Notes: generated by a model from the letters alone, not told the origin. A stretch of 58,432 nucleotides of DNA from Corynebacterium glyciniphilum AJ 3170 (GCF_000626675.1 NZ_CP006843.1:1-58432), one strand, 5' to 3'; shown: positions 1-8,941, numbered from the stretch's first letter. Numbers and translations: made by a program.

Positions 1-231
1 GGCACCCACCGGCAGATTGTCGGGCATCCCCGGCGCCGACTGGCCGCCGCCAGGAACAATCACGACGATATCCGGCTCACACCGGGGGATGGCGGGAGTA
101 GCCACGACACCGGTGGAGAATCCGACAGCGGACGCCACCGGAGCGCTGACGACGGCCACCGCGACGGCAGCTGCCGCAGCGCCGACAGCTGAGCGCATTC
201 CGCGACGGCGGTGGGAGAGATTGAGACGCAC
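1..231 (-). CDS. Cutinase-like secreted esterase, N-terminal part
   Basis: This is the first 77 codons of a secreted protein, read leftwards off the window edge from a GTG start. AGGAG lies five bases upstream of the start. The N-terminus has an Arg-rich n-region, a long Ala/Val core and an ASA-type signal-peptidase site near residue 36. It continues into CEPDIVVIVPGGGQS, which fits the first strand of a cutinase (Culp) alpha/beta-hydrolase. The last codon ends exactly at base 1, in the same frame as the open frame entering at base 58432. I therefore read this as the missing start of the cutinase at 57773-58432, giving a joined protein of about 296 residues. Circularity is inference. Confidence 0.75.
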   Translation of the reverse strand, partial: MRLNLSHRRRGMRSAVGAAAAAVAVAVVSAPVASAVGFSTGVVATPAIPRCEPDIVVIVPGGGQSAPGMPDNLPVGA

Positions 232-278
232 GGGAACTCCTGGGAGGGGTGTGCAAACTCGACATGAAACTACGGGAG

Positions 279-284
279 ATTATA
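279..284 (-). promoter_or_regulatory. Candidate -10 box of the cutinase promoter
   Basis: The minus strand reads TATAAT here, 45 bases upstream of the cutinase GTG. No good -35 hexamer lies at normal spacing, so the call rests on the perfect -10 and its position. Confidence 0.4.
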
Positions 285-381
285 GAAACACCCGATCCAA
301 GAGGGAGCCACAATCGTGAACCTGCCCGGCATGGGGCAATAGTAAAAGTGCGTCCAGCCCCACCAGCTGGGGTCCTCAGCC

Positions 382-618
382 CTAACCGAGATGCAGGTCC
401 GCTTGCAGCAGACACGCCATCACCCACCGCAGCTCCCCGACTGCTTGCTGCGAGTAATCGTGACGCTTGTTCGGCTCGCCAGTCTGCGTTGCCTGAGGGG
501 CCAGGGCTACGAGAGTGTCGACCGCCTTCTCAATCAGCGTCCGGGCACCGCCAGCTCCACTTTGCAACAGCACCAGATCGACCACATCAGCGCCGACCCC
601 ACCTTGCAACACCACCAT
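382..618 (-). CDS. Small 78-residue protein, last gene of the capsule operon
   Basis: I do not recognise this protein. Its ATG follows the gamma-glutamyltransferase stop codon with no gap, which suggests translational coupling. It has GC-rich third positions like its neighbours. It is soluble, without signal peptide or membrane segment, and its middle looks helical (ARTLIEKAVDTLVALAPQA). Capsule operons of Bacillus end in a small protein (CapE/PgsE), so the position is suggestive. This one is longer and shows no evident similarity, so I assign no function. Confidence 0.5.
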   Translation of the reverse strand: MVVLQGGVGADVVDLVLLQSGAGGARTLIEKAVDTLVALAPQATQTGEPNKRHDYSQQAVGELRWVMACLLQADLHLG

Positions 619-2214
619 TCACTGCAGGTCGAATCCGGCCACGGAACCGTCTCGACGCGGGTCCGCGGCACCGGCCACCCGGGGGTCACGGACGCGGATC
701 ACGCTCAGGCCGGAGTCGTAGCTCCCCGGCTCCAGGTCGTGGCCCCAGTCCTCCAGCAGGTCACGCATCCTGGCCTGCTCCCGGCCGTCCTTCGCGGCGT
801 ACACGCTGTTGCGGTTGGTGGCACCGACGTTCGGCAGCGCCACCGCCTCCTCCGGGGTGAGTTCCCAGTCAATCATGCCGACCAGGGTCTTCACCACGTA
901 CGAGGGGATCTTGCGTCCCCCGGGGGACCCCAGCACCATGAGGGGGTCGTCTCCCTTAGCGAACACGAGGACCGGTGACATCGTGGTACGCGGGTGGGCA
1001 CCGGCGTCCCTGTGGTTCGGTTCCCCGGCACGCGCCCGGGAGCTGAAGTTGTCGAGCGAGTTGTTGAGGAAGTAGCCGTTCTCCTTCTCCCCGCTGCCGA
1101 AGCTGCGCTGCAGGGTGGTGGTGAGACTGGCCATGCTGCCGGCGGAGTCGCGGATGGTGACCTGCGATGTCCCCTGGTCCTCGCTGTCCTCGTAGCGGTG
1201 ACTCCGCCCGTGCAGGTCCTCCGGTGTGAGCCCGCGGAGGGTCTTCTTCTGCCGGATGCTGTCGGCGGCCGCGTCGAGGTGGTGCTCACCGGTGACGATC
1301 TCCTCGACGTAGTCCGGAGTCGTGTCGCCCATCCAGGTGTTGGCGTTGGTGAAGGCGATGCGCTCGGCCTCCATCATGAGGTGCTGGGCGGTTGCCCGGG
1401 CTGTGCCGTGTTGCGGGGTCAGCCGGGCCAGGTCGAGCCGGTCGAGGATGCCGAGGGTCTCCCCGACCACCATCATGCCGGTGGCCGTGGAGTGCGGGCC
1501 GCACACCGAATTCCCCTGGTAGTCGACGCATAGCGGGTCGGACGGTTCGATGGGGTTATCCGTGCCGTCGAGCCCGGCGAGGTGGTCGGCGTACTCGCGA
1601 TTGGTGAGGGTGTCCCCCGCCTTTGGGAGGTTGTCGAAGAGTTCGCTGCGGGCCTCCATCGCGTCGGCGAGCCGTGCGGTGACCTCGAATCCGTCGGTAG
1701 ACAGTGTCCGCGCCGGTGCGGTGAGCTCCTCCAGGGACTTCGTCCCGAAGTGTGCGCGCACCGAGTCCATCAGCCGGTCGGTCTGCGGCACGCCGACGGA
1801 CCCCTCCGGGTCGTCCGGCGCGTACACCGTGCCGTCGAAGCTCGCCGTGGTGCCCGTCTGCGCGTCGTGGTAGACGAGGAGACCGCCGCCACCCGGGCCG
1901 GAGTACTGCGGTTCGGTGAGGCCGAGGACGTACTGCGCGGCGACGACGGCGTCGGCCGCCGTCCCCCCGTCGGCGAGGACTTCGCACGCCGCCTGTGTGG
2001 CCGCCGGGTCGGGCGTGGCGACCATGCCGCCCCGTACGGCACCACGTGCCTGCGTCTCGCCGTCCCGGCAGGAGTCGGACGGGGCCGTCGGCAACGGCTT
2101 CGAGAGCGGAGACTGATCGGACGCAGATCCTCTGACCGCACACGAACTGAGTATCATAAGACCTAACAACACACCCGCTAGCTGCCAAATCTTCTGATTA
2201 TCATCTAGTACCAT
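619..2214 (-). CDS. Gamma-glutamyltransferase-family lipoprotein (CapD/GGT-like)
   Basis: A 531-residue N-terminal nucleophile hydrolase of the gamma-glutamyltransferase family. The N-terminus ends in the lipobox LSSC, so it should be a membrane-anchored lipoprotein. The large-subunit landmarks are GGTAADAVVAA and SGPGGGG. The small subunit probably starts at the Thr of GTSQVTIRD, the expected autoprocessing and catalytic residue, and GSPGG later supplies the oxyanion region. Its start overlaps the end of pgsC by 10 bases. In Bacillus anthracis CapD, a member of this family, cleaves poly-gamma-glutamate and anchors it to peptidoglycan. By context this protein should release or attach the polymer made by PgsBC. 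A plain glutathione hydrolase is less likely here. Confidence 0.85.
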   Translation of the reverse strand: MVLDDNQKIWQLAGVLLGLMILSSCAVRGSASDQSPLSKPLPTAPSDSCRDGETQARGAVRGGMVATPDPAATQAACEVLADGGTAADAVVAAQYVLGLTEPQYSGPGGGGLLVYHDAQTGTTASFDGTVYAPDDPEGSVGVPQTDRLMDSVRAHFGTKSLEELTAPARTLSTDGFEVTARLADAMEARSELFDNLPKAGDTLTNREYADHLAGLDGTDNPIEPSDPLCVDYQGNSVCGPHSTATGMMVVGETLGILDRLDLARLTPQHGTARATAQHLMMEAERIAFTNANTWMGDTTPDYVEEIVTGEHHLDAAADSIRQKKTLRGLTPEDLHGRSHRYEDSEDQGTSQVTIRDSAGSMASLTTTLQRSFGSGEKENGYFLNNSLDNFSSRARAGEPNHRDAGAHPRTTMSPVLVFAKGDDPLMVLGSPGGRKIPSYVVKTLVGMIDWELTPEEAVALPNVGATNRNSVYAAKDGREQARMRDLLEDWGHDLEPGSYDSGLSVIRVRDPRVAGAADPRRDGSVAGFDLQ

Positions 2215-3209
2215 GCCGTCACCGGAATCGCGACAGTAACGCAGCCTGCCATAGACATGCTGATTCCAAGTGAGGTGCGCTTCCAGCCGTACTGGACCAC
2301 GTCATTGGCGATGATGGCGGGGAGCACGCAGAACACCACATTCTGCGGCCCGCCGAACCGGGCACCCCACATCGTCGCCGCGATAAGCTCCACGGCCGTA
2401 ACCGCGACAAATGAGAGCGCGCACAGGATGATAAACCGGTCTTTACCGAACAGTGGCACCCTCCGCGCGTACGGGAGGTACACGGCCAGGACGAGGAGCG
2501 TGCCGAGGGTGAGGACCGCGATGTAGGCCGGTGAGGTCATCGCCACGACGATCACGCCGGCGGTGACGTACCCGCCGGTCCGCAACTTGCGCGACCGGAC
2601 TGTACGCTCCTGGACCAGCAGGGCGAGGATCACCGAGAGGGCACTCATCAGGAAGAGCATCGGGAGCGGTTCGACGTCCGACGAGGTCAGCGTGTCCACC
2701 AGGGACAGCGGGAACACCGTGGATGTCAGCAGCGTGACGGCCAGGCCGACAGCGCCGGTGACCGGCACCATCCATGCCAGCGGCACGACGGTGCGCACCA
2801 CTCCCTGCTTGATGAGGGAGTTGCAGAGCATGCCGGGGACGATCACGCCGACGAGGCCGAGCCCGTCGTCCGGTGCGCCGCCGAGCACCCACGAGGTGAC
2901 CGCCAGCCAGAGTGCGCCGCAGACCACGCCGACGGCCAGGCCGATGGCGAAGATCTGGCGCGGCCGGGGCAGGAACATCTTGAGGACAACGAACCGGATG
3001 AGGACGTAGCCCACCATCGCCGCCAGCAGCGTCGCCAGGACGTTGAGCGGAATGTACAGCGACGACGCCAGGTAGCCGACTGCAAGTGATCCGCCGACAG
3101 AGATCTGGCGGCGACGGAAGTACAGGTAGCTGACCACGAGGCCCATGAGGAAACTGATGTGGACGTAGTCTGAAAGAAATCCATACGTCCCGATATGCTG
3201 GTAGGTCAT
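2205..3209 (-). CDS. pgsC: Poly-gamma-glutamate biosynthesis membrane protein PgsC/CapC-like
   Basis: A 334-residue polytopic membrane protein with about ten hydrophobic segments. The N-terminal half, including YVHISFLMGLVVSYLYFRRR and GLVGVIVPGMLCNSLIKQG, fits PgsC. Bacillus PgsC has about 150 residues, so this protein is double length; the second half looks like a further membrane bundle, possibly from duplication. Its ATG overlaps the pgsB stop by four bases. PgsC works with the PgsB ligase at the membrane in polymerising glutamate. The operon has no visible pgsA/capA. Confidence 0.85.
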   Translation of the reverse strand: MTYQHIGTYGFLSDYVHISFLMGLVVSYLYFRRRQISVGGSLAVGYLASSLYIPLNVLATLLAAMVGYVLIRFVVLKMFLPRPRQIFAIGLAVGVVCGALWLAVTSWVLGGAPDDGLGLVGVIVPGMLCNSLIKQGVVRTVVPLAWMVPVTGAVGLAVTLLTSTVFPLSLVDTLTSSDVEPLPMLFLMSALSVILALLVQERTVRSRKLRTGGYVTAGVIVVAMTSPAYIAVLTLGTLLVLAVYLPYARRVPLFGKDRFIILCALSFVAVTAVELIAATMWGARFGGPQNVVFCVLPAIIANDVVQYGWKRTSLGISMSMAGCVTVAIPVTAWY

Positions 3210-4441
3210 GCTGCGGTTGCGTCGCTGCGTTCTGGAGCTAAGGCGCCAATGTAGCGCTCCATGGCGGTGACGTGGTCGGTGTGGATGTTCACCATGCCGA
3301 AGATGGCGACGTCCTGCCCCTCGAACCCGGCCCGTGCACGTTTGACGAGGTCGCGTCCATCGACGCCCTGTTCGCCGTCCAGGTCACTGGTGGTGACGAT
3401 CATGCCGTCGTCCACCCCGGCGTTAAGCAGCTTCTGCCGGACGGCGTCCTGGATCTCCCCGTAGAGCACCACGCGGTCGATGTCGGAGGCCAGGTCCTGT
3501 GCGACGAGGTCGACGAACATGGCGGCGCGGTCGGTGCGGTCGGCCCGGTTGTTCAGGGCCACGACCTTGCGGCAGGACGGCAGGTCCGCGTCGACCACGT
3601 CGTGGAAGACGCGGGTGGTGGACTCCCAGTCGTTGACGGCGAACATGGGCACCCAGTAGAACGGGCCGTCTTGCACGTCGCGGACGTGGGCGATGCGGGT
3701 GGTGCCGGGGTCGGGGGCCGCTGCGAGCATGCCGCGTGCCGCGGTCTCGGCGTTGATGCCCAGCGCCTCGGCGACGGCGAGCACGACCGCCACGTTCTCC
3801 TCGAACTGGCGGTAGTCGAACTCGGTGCACAGGGAGCGTGAGAGCTCGGACTCCTGTGCCACGACCAGCCGGGAGTTCCGGGCCTCGCAGTGCCGGCGGA
3901 TGATCCTGACCAGCTTCGGGTCACGTTCACCGGTGATGACCAGACCGTTCTGCGGGACGGTGGTGCACAGGGAGGCGGCGATCTCCTCCAGGGTGTCCCC
4001 CATGTCCTCCTGGTGGTCCAGGCGCACGTTGGTGAGCACGGTGACCGGTGAGCGCAGGATCACGTCCTGGCACAGTGCCTGGTACTTCGGCTTCACTGCC
4101 ATGCACTCGACGACGAGGGCCTCGGTGCCGTCGAGCCACTCGGCGAGGAACCGGTACTGCTCGTTGATGTTCGCCGGTCCGGTCCTGCGGATCGGGTGCT
4201 CGCCGCCGTCACTGTCGATGACGCAGGCGAAGGTCCCCGTCGTCTTGGCGATGGTCGTCTTCCCCGCCTCACGCAGAACGCCGCCGATCATCCTGGTGAC
4301 CGTGGACTTTCCTCGGATTCCGTTGACGTGGACATTGATCTCGAGACTGTCGATCCGGCGGCTGTGCCGGACTTCCTTACCGTGGAAAGTCGCCATTCCT
4401 GTGGCCGCGACCACCGCGGAAAGGGACAGGAAAGAGAGCAT
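3206..4441 (-). CDS. pgsB: Poly-gamma-glutamate synthase PgsB/CapB
   Basis: A 411-residue ATP-dependent amide ligase of the Mur-ligase-like PgsB family. A hydrophobic N-terminus (about residues 1-20) tethers it to the membrane. The P-loop-like motif VNGIRGKSTVTR lies near residue 40, followed by the conserved stretch TGPANINEQYRFLAEWL and by LTNVRLDHQEDMG. It should polymerise glutamate through gamma-carboxyl amide bonds, together with PgsC. It is the first gene of a four-gene minus-strand operon with overlapping junctions. GGAGT lies seven bases before the ATG, and a sigma-70-like promoter lies just upstream. Confidence 0.9.
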   Translation of the reverse strand: MLSFLSLSAVVAATGMATFHGKEVRHSRRIDSLEINVHVNGIRGKSTVTRMIGGVLREAGKTTIAKTTGTFACVIDSDGGEHPIRRTGPANINEQYRFLAEWLDGTEALVVECMAVKPKYQALCQDVILRSPVTVLTNVRLDHQEDMGDTLEEIAASLCTTVPQNGLVITGERDPKLVRIIRRHCEARNSRLVVAQESELSRSLCTEFDYRQFEENVAVVLAVAEALGINAETAARGMLAAAPDPGTTRIAHVRDVQDGPFYWVPMFAVNDWESTTRVFHDVVDADLPSCRKVVALNNRADRTDRAAMFVDLVAQDLASDIDRVVLYGEIQDAVRQKLLNAGVDDGMIVTTSDLDGEQGVDGRDLVKRARAGFEGQDVAIFGMVNIHTDHVTAMERYIGALAPERSDATAA

Positions 4442-4467
4442 GGGTGGGACTCCTTCTGAGGGTATTC

Positions 4468-4497
4468 ATAGTATGGCTAAATACGTTCGCCGAACAA
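4468..4497 (-). promoter_or_regulatory. Promoter of the pgsB-pgsC-ggt operon
   Basis: On the minus strand TTGTTC (4492-4497) and TACTAT (4468-4473) are separated by 18 bases, a good housekeeping sigma factor fit. The -10 box lies 26 bases upstream of the pgsB ATG. Confidence 0.55.
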
Positions 4498-5093
4498 CAC
4501 TCCAGGTATGAGCGTGTAATTTGGGGTACCCTGAACTATCTTGCCGCAGGTCGTCACTCGAGGCGAACGCTTTCATTAGAGACAGCCAGGCCTACTGGGG
4601 CTACTGTGAGAATATAAAACAATTACTTCGGCTACCTATTTTATCCATTTATATACAACGAAGCTATCATTATTTATATAAATCAAGCTGCGCTAGCCCC
4701 ACCTCATCCTTCCTTTCGGTGTGATTATGTGCATACCTGAAGTTCCGTCAATTGTCTTTACTCACGCAACGCGGAAGGGTAACTAACCAGCCTCGAGCGT
4801 TACTGATCCAACTCCGATGGAGTCACGGACGGTCCCAATGATGTTGCTTGCCAGCCCCACCCCAGTCGTTTTCGATTGCTGCGGTCACGATCCCAGAAAT
4901 AGATCGACCCAGTTCAGTTAGATATTCGAACATGTATCCTCCTAAGAAGAGATGGTGAGGTAGCGCGACCAGATGTCGTCACTACCACGCCATTTATACA
5001 CAGGAACCCCTTGCTGAGCAGAAAAGGTGATGCGCACCATATTTTTGCATGGAATGGCACCATTAACCACGTTTATTGCAGCGTGAATACATG
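4498..5093. other. AT-rich intergenic region with no recognised gene
   Basis: About 600 bases between the pgsB promoter and the SnoaL-like gene. The part from about 4610 to 4690 is notably AT-rich. The open frames here are short, in unrelated frames and lack ribosome binding sites. I see no RNA gene or clear terminator. Confidence 0.4.
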
Positions 5094-5606
5094 TCAAACC
5101 ATAGAGTTTCCGCTTGCGGTCCGCTCCGGAATAGCTTGCTGAACATCCCAATGCTCAACGATCATTGCGTTATCAACACGGAAGATGTCGGCGACAGCCG
5201 TCGATATTTCTAGGGTTTCCCATGTGGCATGAACGACGACCATATCATCTTCTGCGATTACCCGTGATACTGATACGTGTAGATTAGGGTCTGAAACGTA
5301 GTCTCCGAGCGCTTCGACGAAGTTCTGTTTCCCGTTTTCGACATTAGGGTTATGTTGAACGTACTGTTCCGATGATATATAACTATCCGCAGCACGTGCC
5401 AGATCCTTCTTAACGAAAGCCTCCGTGTAGAAATCGTGGACGATTTCTCTACTTTCCGGCTCGATTCGCTCATTTTTGGTATGCGATACAGGCGATGTTT
5501 CTTCCCTTTTTTTTTCTTCAGTTGCGGTGCATGAAGATATGCCAAGCCCGATGGTGGCCATAATTGCCACGGCAGACAGGGAAATGATCGTATTTTTCGT
5601 GTTCAA
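5094..5606 (-). CDS. SnoaL-like lipoprotein
   Basis: A 170-residue exported protein. The signal peptide ends in a lipobox-like GISSC, followed by a Lys/Glu-rich linker. From about residue 50 the sequence fits the SnoaL-like (NTF2 fold) family: REIVHDFYTEAFVKKDL, then YVQHNP, then an alternating beta pattern ending in IVEHWDVQQAIP. SnoaL-like proteins include polyketide cyclases, isomerases and many uncharacterised small-molecule binding proteins, so the substrate cannot be told. The start is a TTG with GAGG upstream. It is AT-richer than its neighbours and lies 39 bases after the Rossmann-fold gene, probably in one transcript. Confidence 0.75.
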   Translation of the reverse strand: MNTKNTIISLSAVAIMATIGLGISSCTATEEKKREETSPVSHTKNERIEPESREIVHDFYTEAFVKKDLARAADSYISSEQYVQHNPNVENGKQNFVEALGDYVSDPNLHVSVSRVIAEDDMVVVHATWETLEISTAVADIFRVDNAMIVEHWDVQQAIPERTASGNSMV

Positions 5607-5645
5607 TATGCGCCTCGCGGTGTGTACTTGTTTTCCGTTGGTGAA

Positions 5646-6305
5646 TTAGTGTGCTGATTCTTCTGGAAGCGCGATTCGGGCGTCGGCAACTGTGAAGCGG
5701 GCACGACGATGCACCGGGTTCTCGAGTTCGTCCAGGGCGGCACGGGCGAAGGTGCCGGTCGTGACGCTGCCGCCGGCCGGATGATCCTCGCCGAGGGCAT
5801 ACGATTCGGCGGGTGCACCGGGAGCGATCTCCGGGGCGGGGGCGAGCATCGTCCAGTCCAGGCCGGCGGGGGCGGCACGGTAGAGATCAAGCACCTCGGC
5901 GAAAGACCGGGCCTCGGCGGCGTACGCCTCGGGGAAGTCCGGCGTGTCGACGAGTTTGGTTCCGTCCTCGGTGAGGGTTGCCCCTGCGCCGCCGACGACG
6001 AAGACACGGACGTCCTGGTCCGCCAGAGCCGGAATCAGCGCAGCGTGTGCGTCGATGACGGGCTGGACAGAGCTGCCGTCGCGTGGTCCCGGGACGGAGA
6101 TGACGACGATGTCTGCGTTCTCTGCCTTGGAGACCACGTCGGCAGTGTCCTGGAGCGTGCCAGTCACATAGATGACGCCGTCCACCTGATTATCCGGGTT
6201 CTCATGACGTGAGACGCCGGTGACCCGGTGTCCACGGGAAACTGCTTCGCGGGTGATGTCGCTGCCGACCATGCCGGTCGATCCGTAAACGGTGATGTTA
6301 GCCAT
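5646..6305 (-). CDS. NAD(P)-binding Rossmann-fold protein (NmrA/SDR-like)
   Basis: A 219-residue atypical short-chain dehydrogenase or NmrA-like protein. The N-terminus MANITVYGSTGMVGSDIT contains the GxTGxVG dinucleotide-binding loop at residues 8-14. Further marks are the first acidic turn (GVIYVTGTLQD) and VFVVGGAGA. It lacks an obvious YxxxK pair, as in NAD(P)H-sensing or reductase members of the family. ATG at 6305 was chosen because it begins the first beta strand; an ATG 12 bases upstream is also possible. It is divergent from an HxlR regulator, a common redox or aldehyde-response arrangement. Confidence 0.8.
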   Translation of the reverse strand: MANITVYGSTGMVGSDITREAVSRGHRVTGVSRHENPDNQVDGVIYVTGTLQDTADVVSKAENADIVVISVPGPRDGSSVQPVIDAHAALIPALADQDVRVFVVGGAGATLTEDGTKLVDTPDFPEAYAAEARSFAEVLDLYRAAPAGLDWTMLAPAPEIAPGAPAESYALGEDHPAGGSVTTGTFARAALDELENPVHRRARFTVADARIALPEESAH

Positions 6306-6380
6306 GTCCGGAAGCATAAACTTGCTACTTCCATTTGTAAAGTGGCTTCCCGAAATAGTGTCATGGTAGAGTTCCTCAGC
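6306..6380. promoter_or_regulatory. Divergent promoter/operator region of the HxlR regulator
   Basis: This short AT-rich spacer separates the oxidoreductase gene from the regulator. It contains GGAAG at 6309-6313 and nearby CTTCC copies, a partial dyad that could be the HxlR operator. Confidence 0.35.
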
Positions 6381-6755
6381 ATGACGGACGCCCCCTGGAA
6401 CCCTGCCGCACGCGACTGCCCCAGCCGCGATCTGTTCACCACCCTCGGGGACCGGTGGAACATGCTGATCCTGCTCTCCCTCGAGCCCGGCCCCCTGCGT
6501 AACGGCGAAATCCAGTCAGCGGTGGACGGCATCTCGGTGCGAGTCCTGTCCCAACGCCTGAGCGCCCTGGCAGCGGACGGGCTGATCACCCGAACCGCTT
6601 TTCCTGAGATCCCCCCTCGGGTGGTCTATGAACTCACCGATCTCGGCCGGTCCGCCCTACCCCCGGTCCATGCACTGTTCGAGTGGACGGTCTCGCACAT
6701 GTCGGACGTGGTGGAGCACCGCAGTTCAGACGATGTCGACATGTGCACGACCTAA
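6381..6755 (+). CDS. HxlR-family transcriptional regulator
   Basis: A 124-residue winged-helix regulator. The HxlR signature is clear: a Cys near the N-terminus (ARDCPSRDLFTTLGDRWNMLIL), then GPLRNGEIQSAVDGISVRVLSQRL for the recognition helix, then the wing (PPRVVYELTDLG). The conserved Cys is often the redox or electrophile sensor. It is divergent from the Rossmann-fold/SnoaL pair and probably controls it. I chose the ATG at 6381 by alignment with the usual family start; an in-frame ATG at 6363 is possible. Confidence 0.85.
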   Translation: MTDAPWNPAARDCPSRDLFTTLGDRWNMLILLSLEPGPLRNGEIQSAVDGISVRVLSQRLSALAADGLITRTAFPEIPPRVVYELTDLGRSALPPVHALFEWTVSHMSDVVEHRSSDDVDMCTT

Positions 6756-6854
6756 ACCGGCTGCGCAGCAGCCTGGTGCAGATCTACCCGTCACTGGAGC
6801 GTGTGTTTCGCCGGTGAGATCACCCAACGTACCGTCTTCCTAGACATGTTGATC

Positions 6855-7320
6855 GGTGCTGTTGCAAAGTTGGGGTCGGTTAGCCACGATCGGACAGTAT
6901 GAGCATCTTCTCCAGGCGCCACTCCCCCCCCAAGAGGTCACCCTGCAGGCGGTGAGGTGGTAGAAGCCGCTACGGGGTGCCCTACCGGGACCTGGAGGAG
7001 ATGCTGAGCGAGCGTGGAGTTCCGGTGGATCACACCACCATCTACCACTGGGTGCAGAAGTACGGCCCTGAACTGGATAAACGTAGCCGCTGGTAACGCC
7101 AAACCTCACCCTGTTTCTCGGATTCCTGGCGAGTCAATGAAACCTACATCCGCGTTGGCGGGCAATGGTGCTATCTCTACCGGGCTGTCACCAAAGACGG
7201 CCGAACCCTGGACTTCTACATGTCCACCCGGCGTAACACGGAAGCGGCAACGAGATTTCTGGGCAAAGCGCGGGTTAATGGTCAGAATGTGTGTCTGCTG
7301 CGGGCATGTCACTGTCCGAG
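6855..7320 (+). pseudogene. Degenerate IS6-family insertion sequence
   Basis: GGTGCTGTTGCAAAGTTG at 6855-6872 matches an IS6-family terminal inverted repeat. After it, several frames carry pieces of an IS6 transposase: MSIFSRRH, YRDLEEMLSERGVPVDHTT, WRVNETYIRVGGQWCYLYRA and TLDFYMSTRRNTEAA. The reading frame is broken by at least two frameshifts and in-frame stops. The first catalytic Asp of the DDE triad reads Asn (VNETYI). Sequence homology ends near 7320, where the next mobile-element fragment starts, so the right half of the IS is missing. Confidence 0.8.
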
Positions 7321-7800
7321 CCATCCCTTCTGCACTCCCATAGAGTGTTGGTAGGTGGAGCCGATCGCGGTGTCGTAGATAGCTGGCCGACCGTCCTCGG
7401 ACGGGGCCTGGTTGTCTACTGCTATCAGGTCGTGTGCTTTGGCGAGTGCGTCCTGGCCCCATCCTTGGTCCCCGGCGATCGTCACAGGGTCGTCGGGGAC
7501 TTGTGTGTGTAGGTGGAGCCACCAGTCGATGACGGTGCGTTGGTACTCGGGGCTTAAGCGGCGATGGTCCCGGGCGAGGGTTTTGATCATCGCGTTGATA
7601 CCTCCTTCCAGGGTGTTCGTCGTCGCCTTCAACGGCGCTGCCGACTGCTCATCGACGTCGGCGTTGTCGGTGTCGAGGTGCTGGTTGACGGTGAGGTAGT
7701 TGAACAGGTGCTCGCGGTGGTAGACGCTGAGCAGGCTGCTGTGGGCTTTGCGCAGCCGTTCGTGGGTCCAGGCCCACCCACACCCACCGCCTGCCGGTGG
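7309..7800 (-). pseudogene. 3' fragment of an IS1249-like transposase
   Basis: The minus frame ending at 7309 carries TTNTLEGGINAMIKTLARDH followed by SPEYQRTVIDWWLHLHT. This resembles the C-terminal part of IS1249-family transposases, with an N-R/T-EGG-N motif and a WW pair. The N-terminal two thirds, including the first catalytic acids, are absent. The fragment lies back to back with the IS6 wreck and the beheaded GNAT gene, so this is a site of repeated insertion and deletion. Confidence 0.6.
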
Positions 7801-7859
7801 GGTCGGTGCGGGGGTCGAGACAGGCTTTCTCAACAGTTGCAGGCAACAGCATGAGGGCA

Positions 7860-8239
7860 CGGACCTACCTGCGGGATGGCCGCCCGCGGACTTCCTCCGC
7901 GCCGAGATTCACAACCAGGACACTAGGGAGCCTGCAGAACCGACCATCATCGGACGTACCTCGATTCGTTACGGGCTCACCGAAAACCTACTGAACTACG
8001 GCGGGCATATCGGCTACGCCGTTGCTCCCGAGTTCCGGCGCCAGGGCAACGCCACCGAGATCCTTCACCAATCCCTGATCCTCCTCACCGACCGAGGCAT
8101 CCATCGAGTCCTGATCAACTGCGACGACGATAACGTCGGCTCTGCCGCTGTCATCGAGGCCAGCAGAGGAATCCTGGAAGACCTACGTTTCAAGCCAGGT
8201 GACAGTCTCCGAACACGCCGTTACTGGCTCACGAACTGA
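7860..8239 (+). pseudogene. GNAT acetyltransferase lacking its N-terminus
   Basis: The C-terminal half or more of a GNAT N-acetyltransferase. Recognisable parts are IIGRTSIRYGL, HIGYAVAPEFRRQGNATEIL (acetyl-CoA-binding motif A with RRQGNA) and VLINCDDDNVGSAAVIEASRG (motif B). The usual 30-40 N-terminal residues are missing. The frame runs back into the IS1249-like fragment with no start or ribosome binding site. It is probably a non-functional remnant cut by the insertion. Confidence 0.6.
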
Positions 8240-8409
8240 GTATCCAACCGCAACGGCAGGTAGGAACACGGTTCACCCTTCACTGCCAGCACTGATGACA
8301 CCGTCGAAGACGGTCTAACAGCCCCACCCTGACAAAACCACGGACATCGGAACGCCACACAGCAGCCAAGAATCCACGCCATGTAGCTCTCACGCTCACA
8401 GGCTCAGAG

Positions 8410-8941
8410 CTACCGCGTCCGCCAGATAATCTCACCATCGTCGGTCGTCAAGCCTGATCTGCGCAGCCCCAGCCGGGCTGCGATCGCGGCAGAAGCCGCA
8501 TGGTCTGGGTGGATCAAGGCCCTGAAGTGGCTAACCCCATGGTCTTGCAACCACGTGCACATCAATTGTGCACTGCGTGTGGCCAGGCCCCGCCCCTGGA
8601 ACCGAACCCCGATAACCCACGCCAGTTCCGCAACCGTCTGGTTGTCCTGGGAAACGACTGTGGCCTGCACATACCCAGCCGGTTCTCCCGACACGCGAAC
8701 GATCCAGTTCAACCACAGCTGCGCCCCATCAGGCGATACCCCGTCCGCCCGGCGAGCGTATGTGCGGCGTAACTCGTCAATACTCGGTGGCTCACCACCG
8801 GTGAAAACATACAGCTCACGATCCTGCAACACCATAAGCATCGTGTCAGCATCATCACCGCGCAACGGTGTCAGCAGCACATCGCCCTGCGTAATCGGCG
8901 TTGCTTTCAAAGAACATTGTTGGTCCGGATTCTCACCCATA
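8410..8941 (-). CDS. GNAT-family N-acetyltransferase, copy 1
   Basis: A 176-residue RimJ/RimL-type GNAT acetyltransferase. The order is typical: N-terminal PITQGDVLLTPLRGDD, central strand GEPAGYVQATV, then AWVIGVRFQGRGLATRSAQ (motif A, Q/RxxGxG/A), and FRALIHPDHAASAAIAARLG (motif B). An almost identical gene lies at 17295-17825 inside a 540-bp direct repeat, and both open with MGENPDQQ. The frame is open further upstream here, but identity with copy 2 stops at 8960, which supports the start at 8941. The substrate is unknown. Copy 2 sits beside trpS, where a role in antibiotic self-protection is plausible. Confidence 0.8.
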
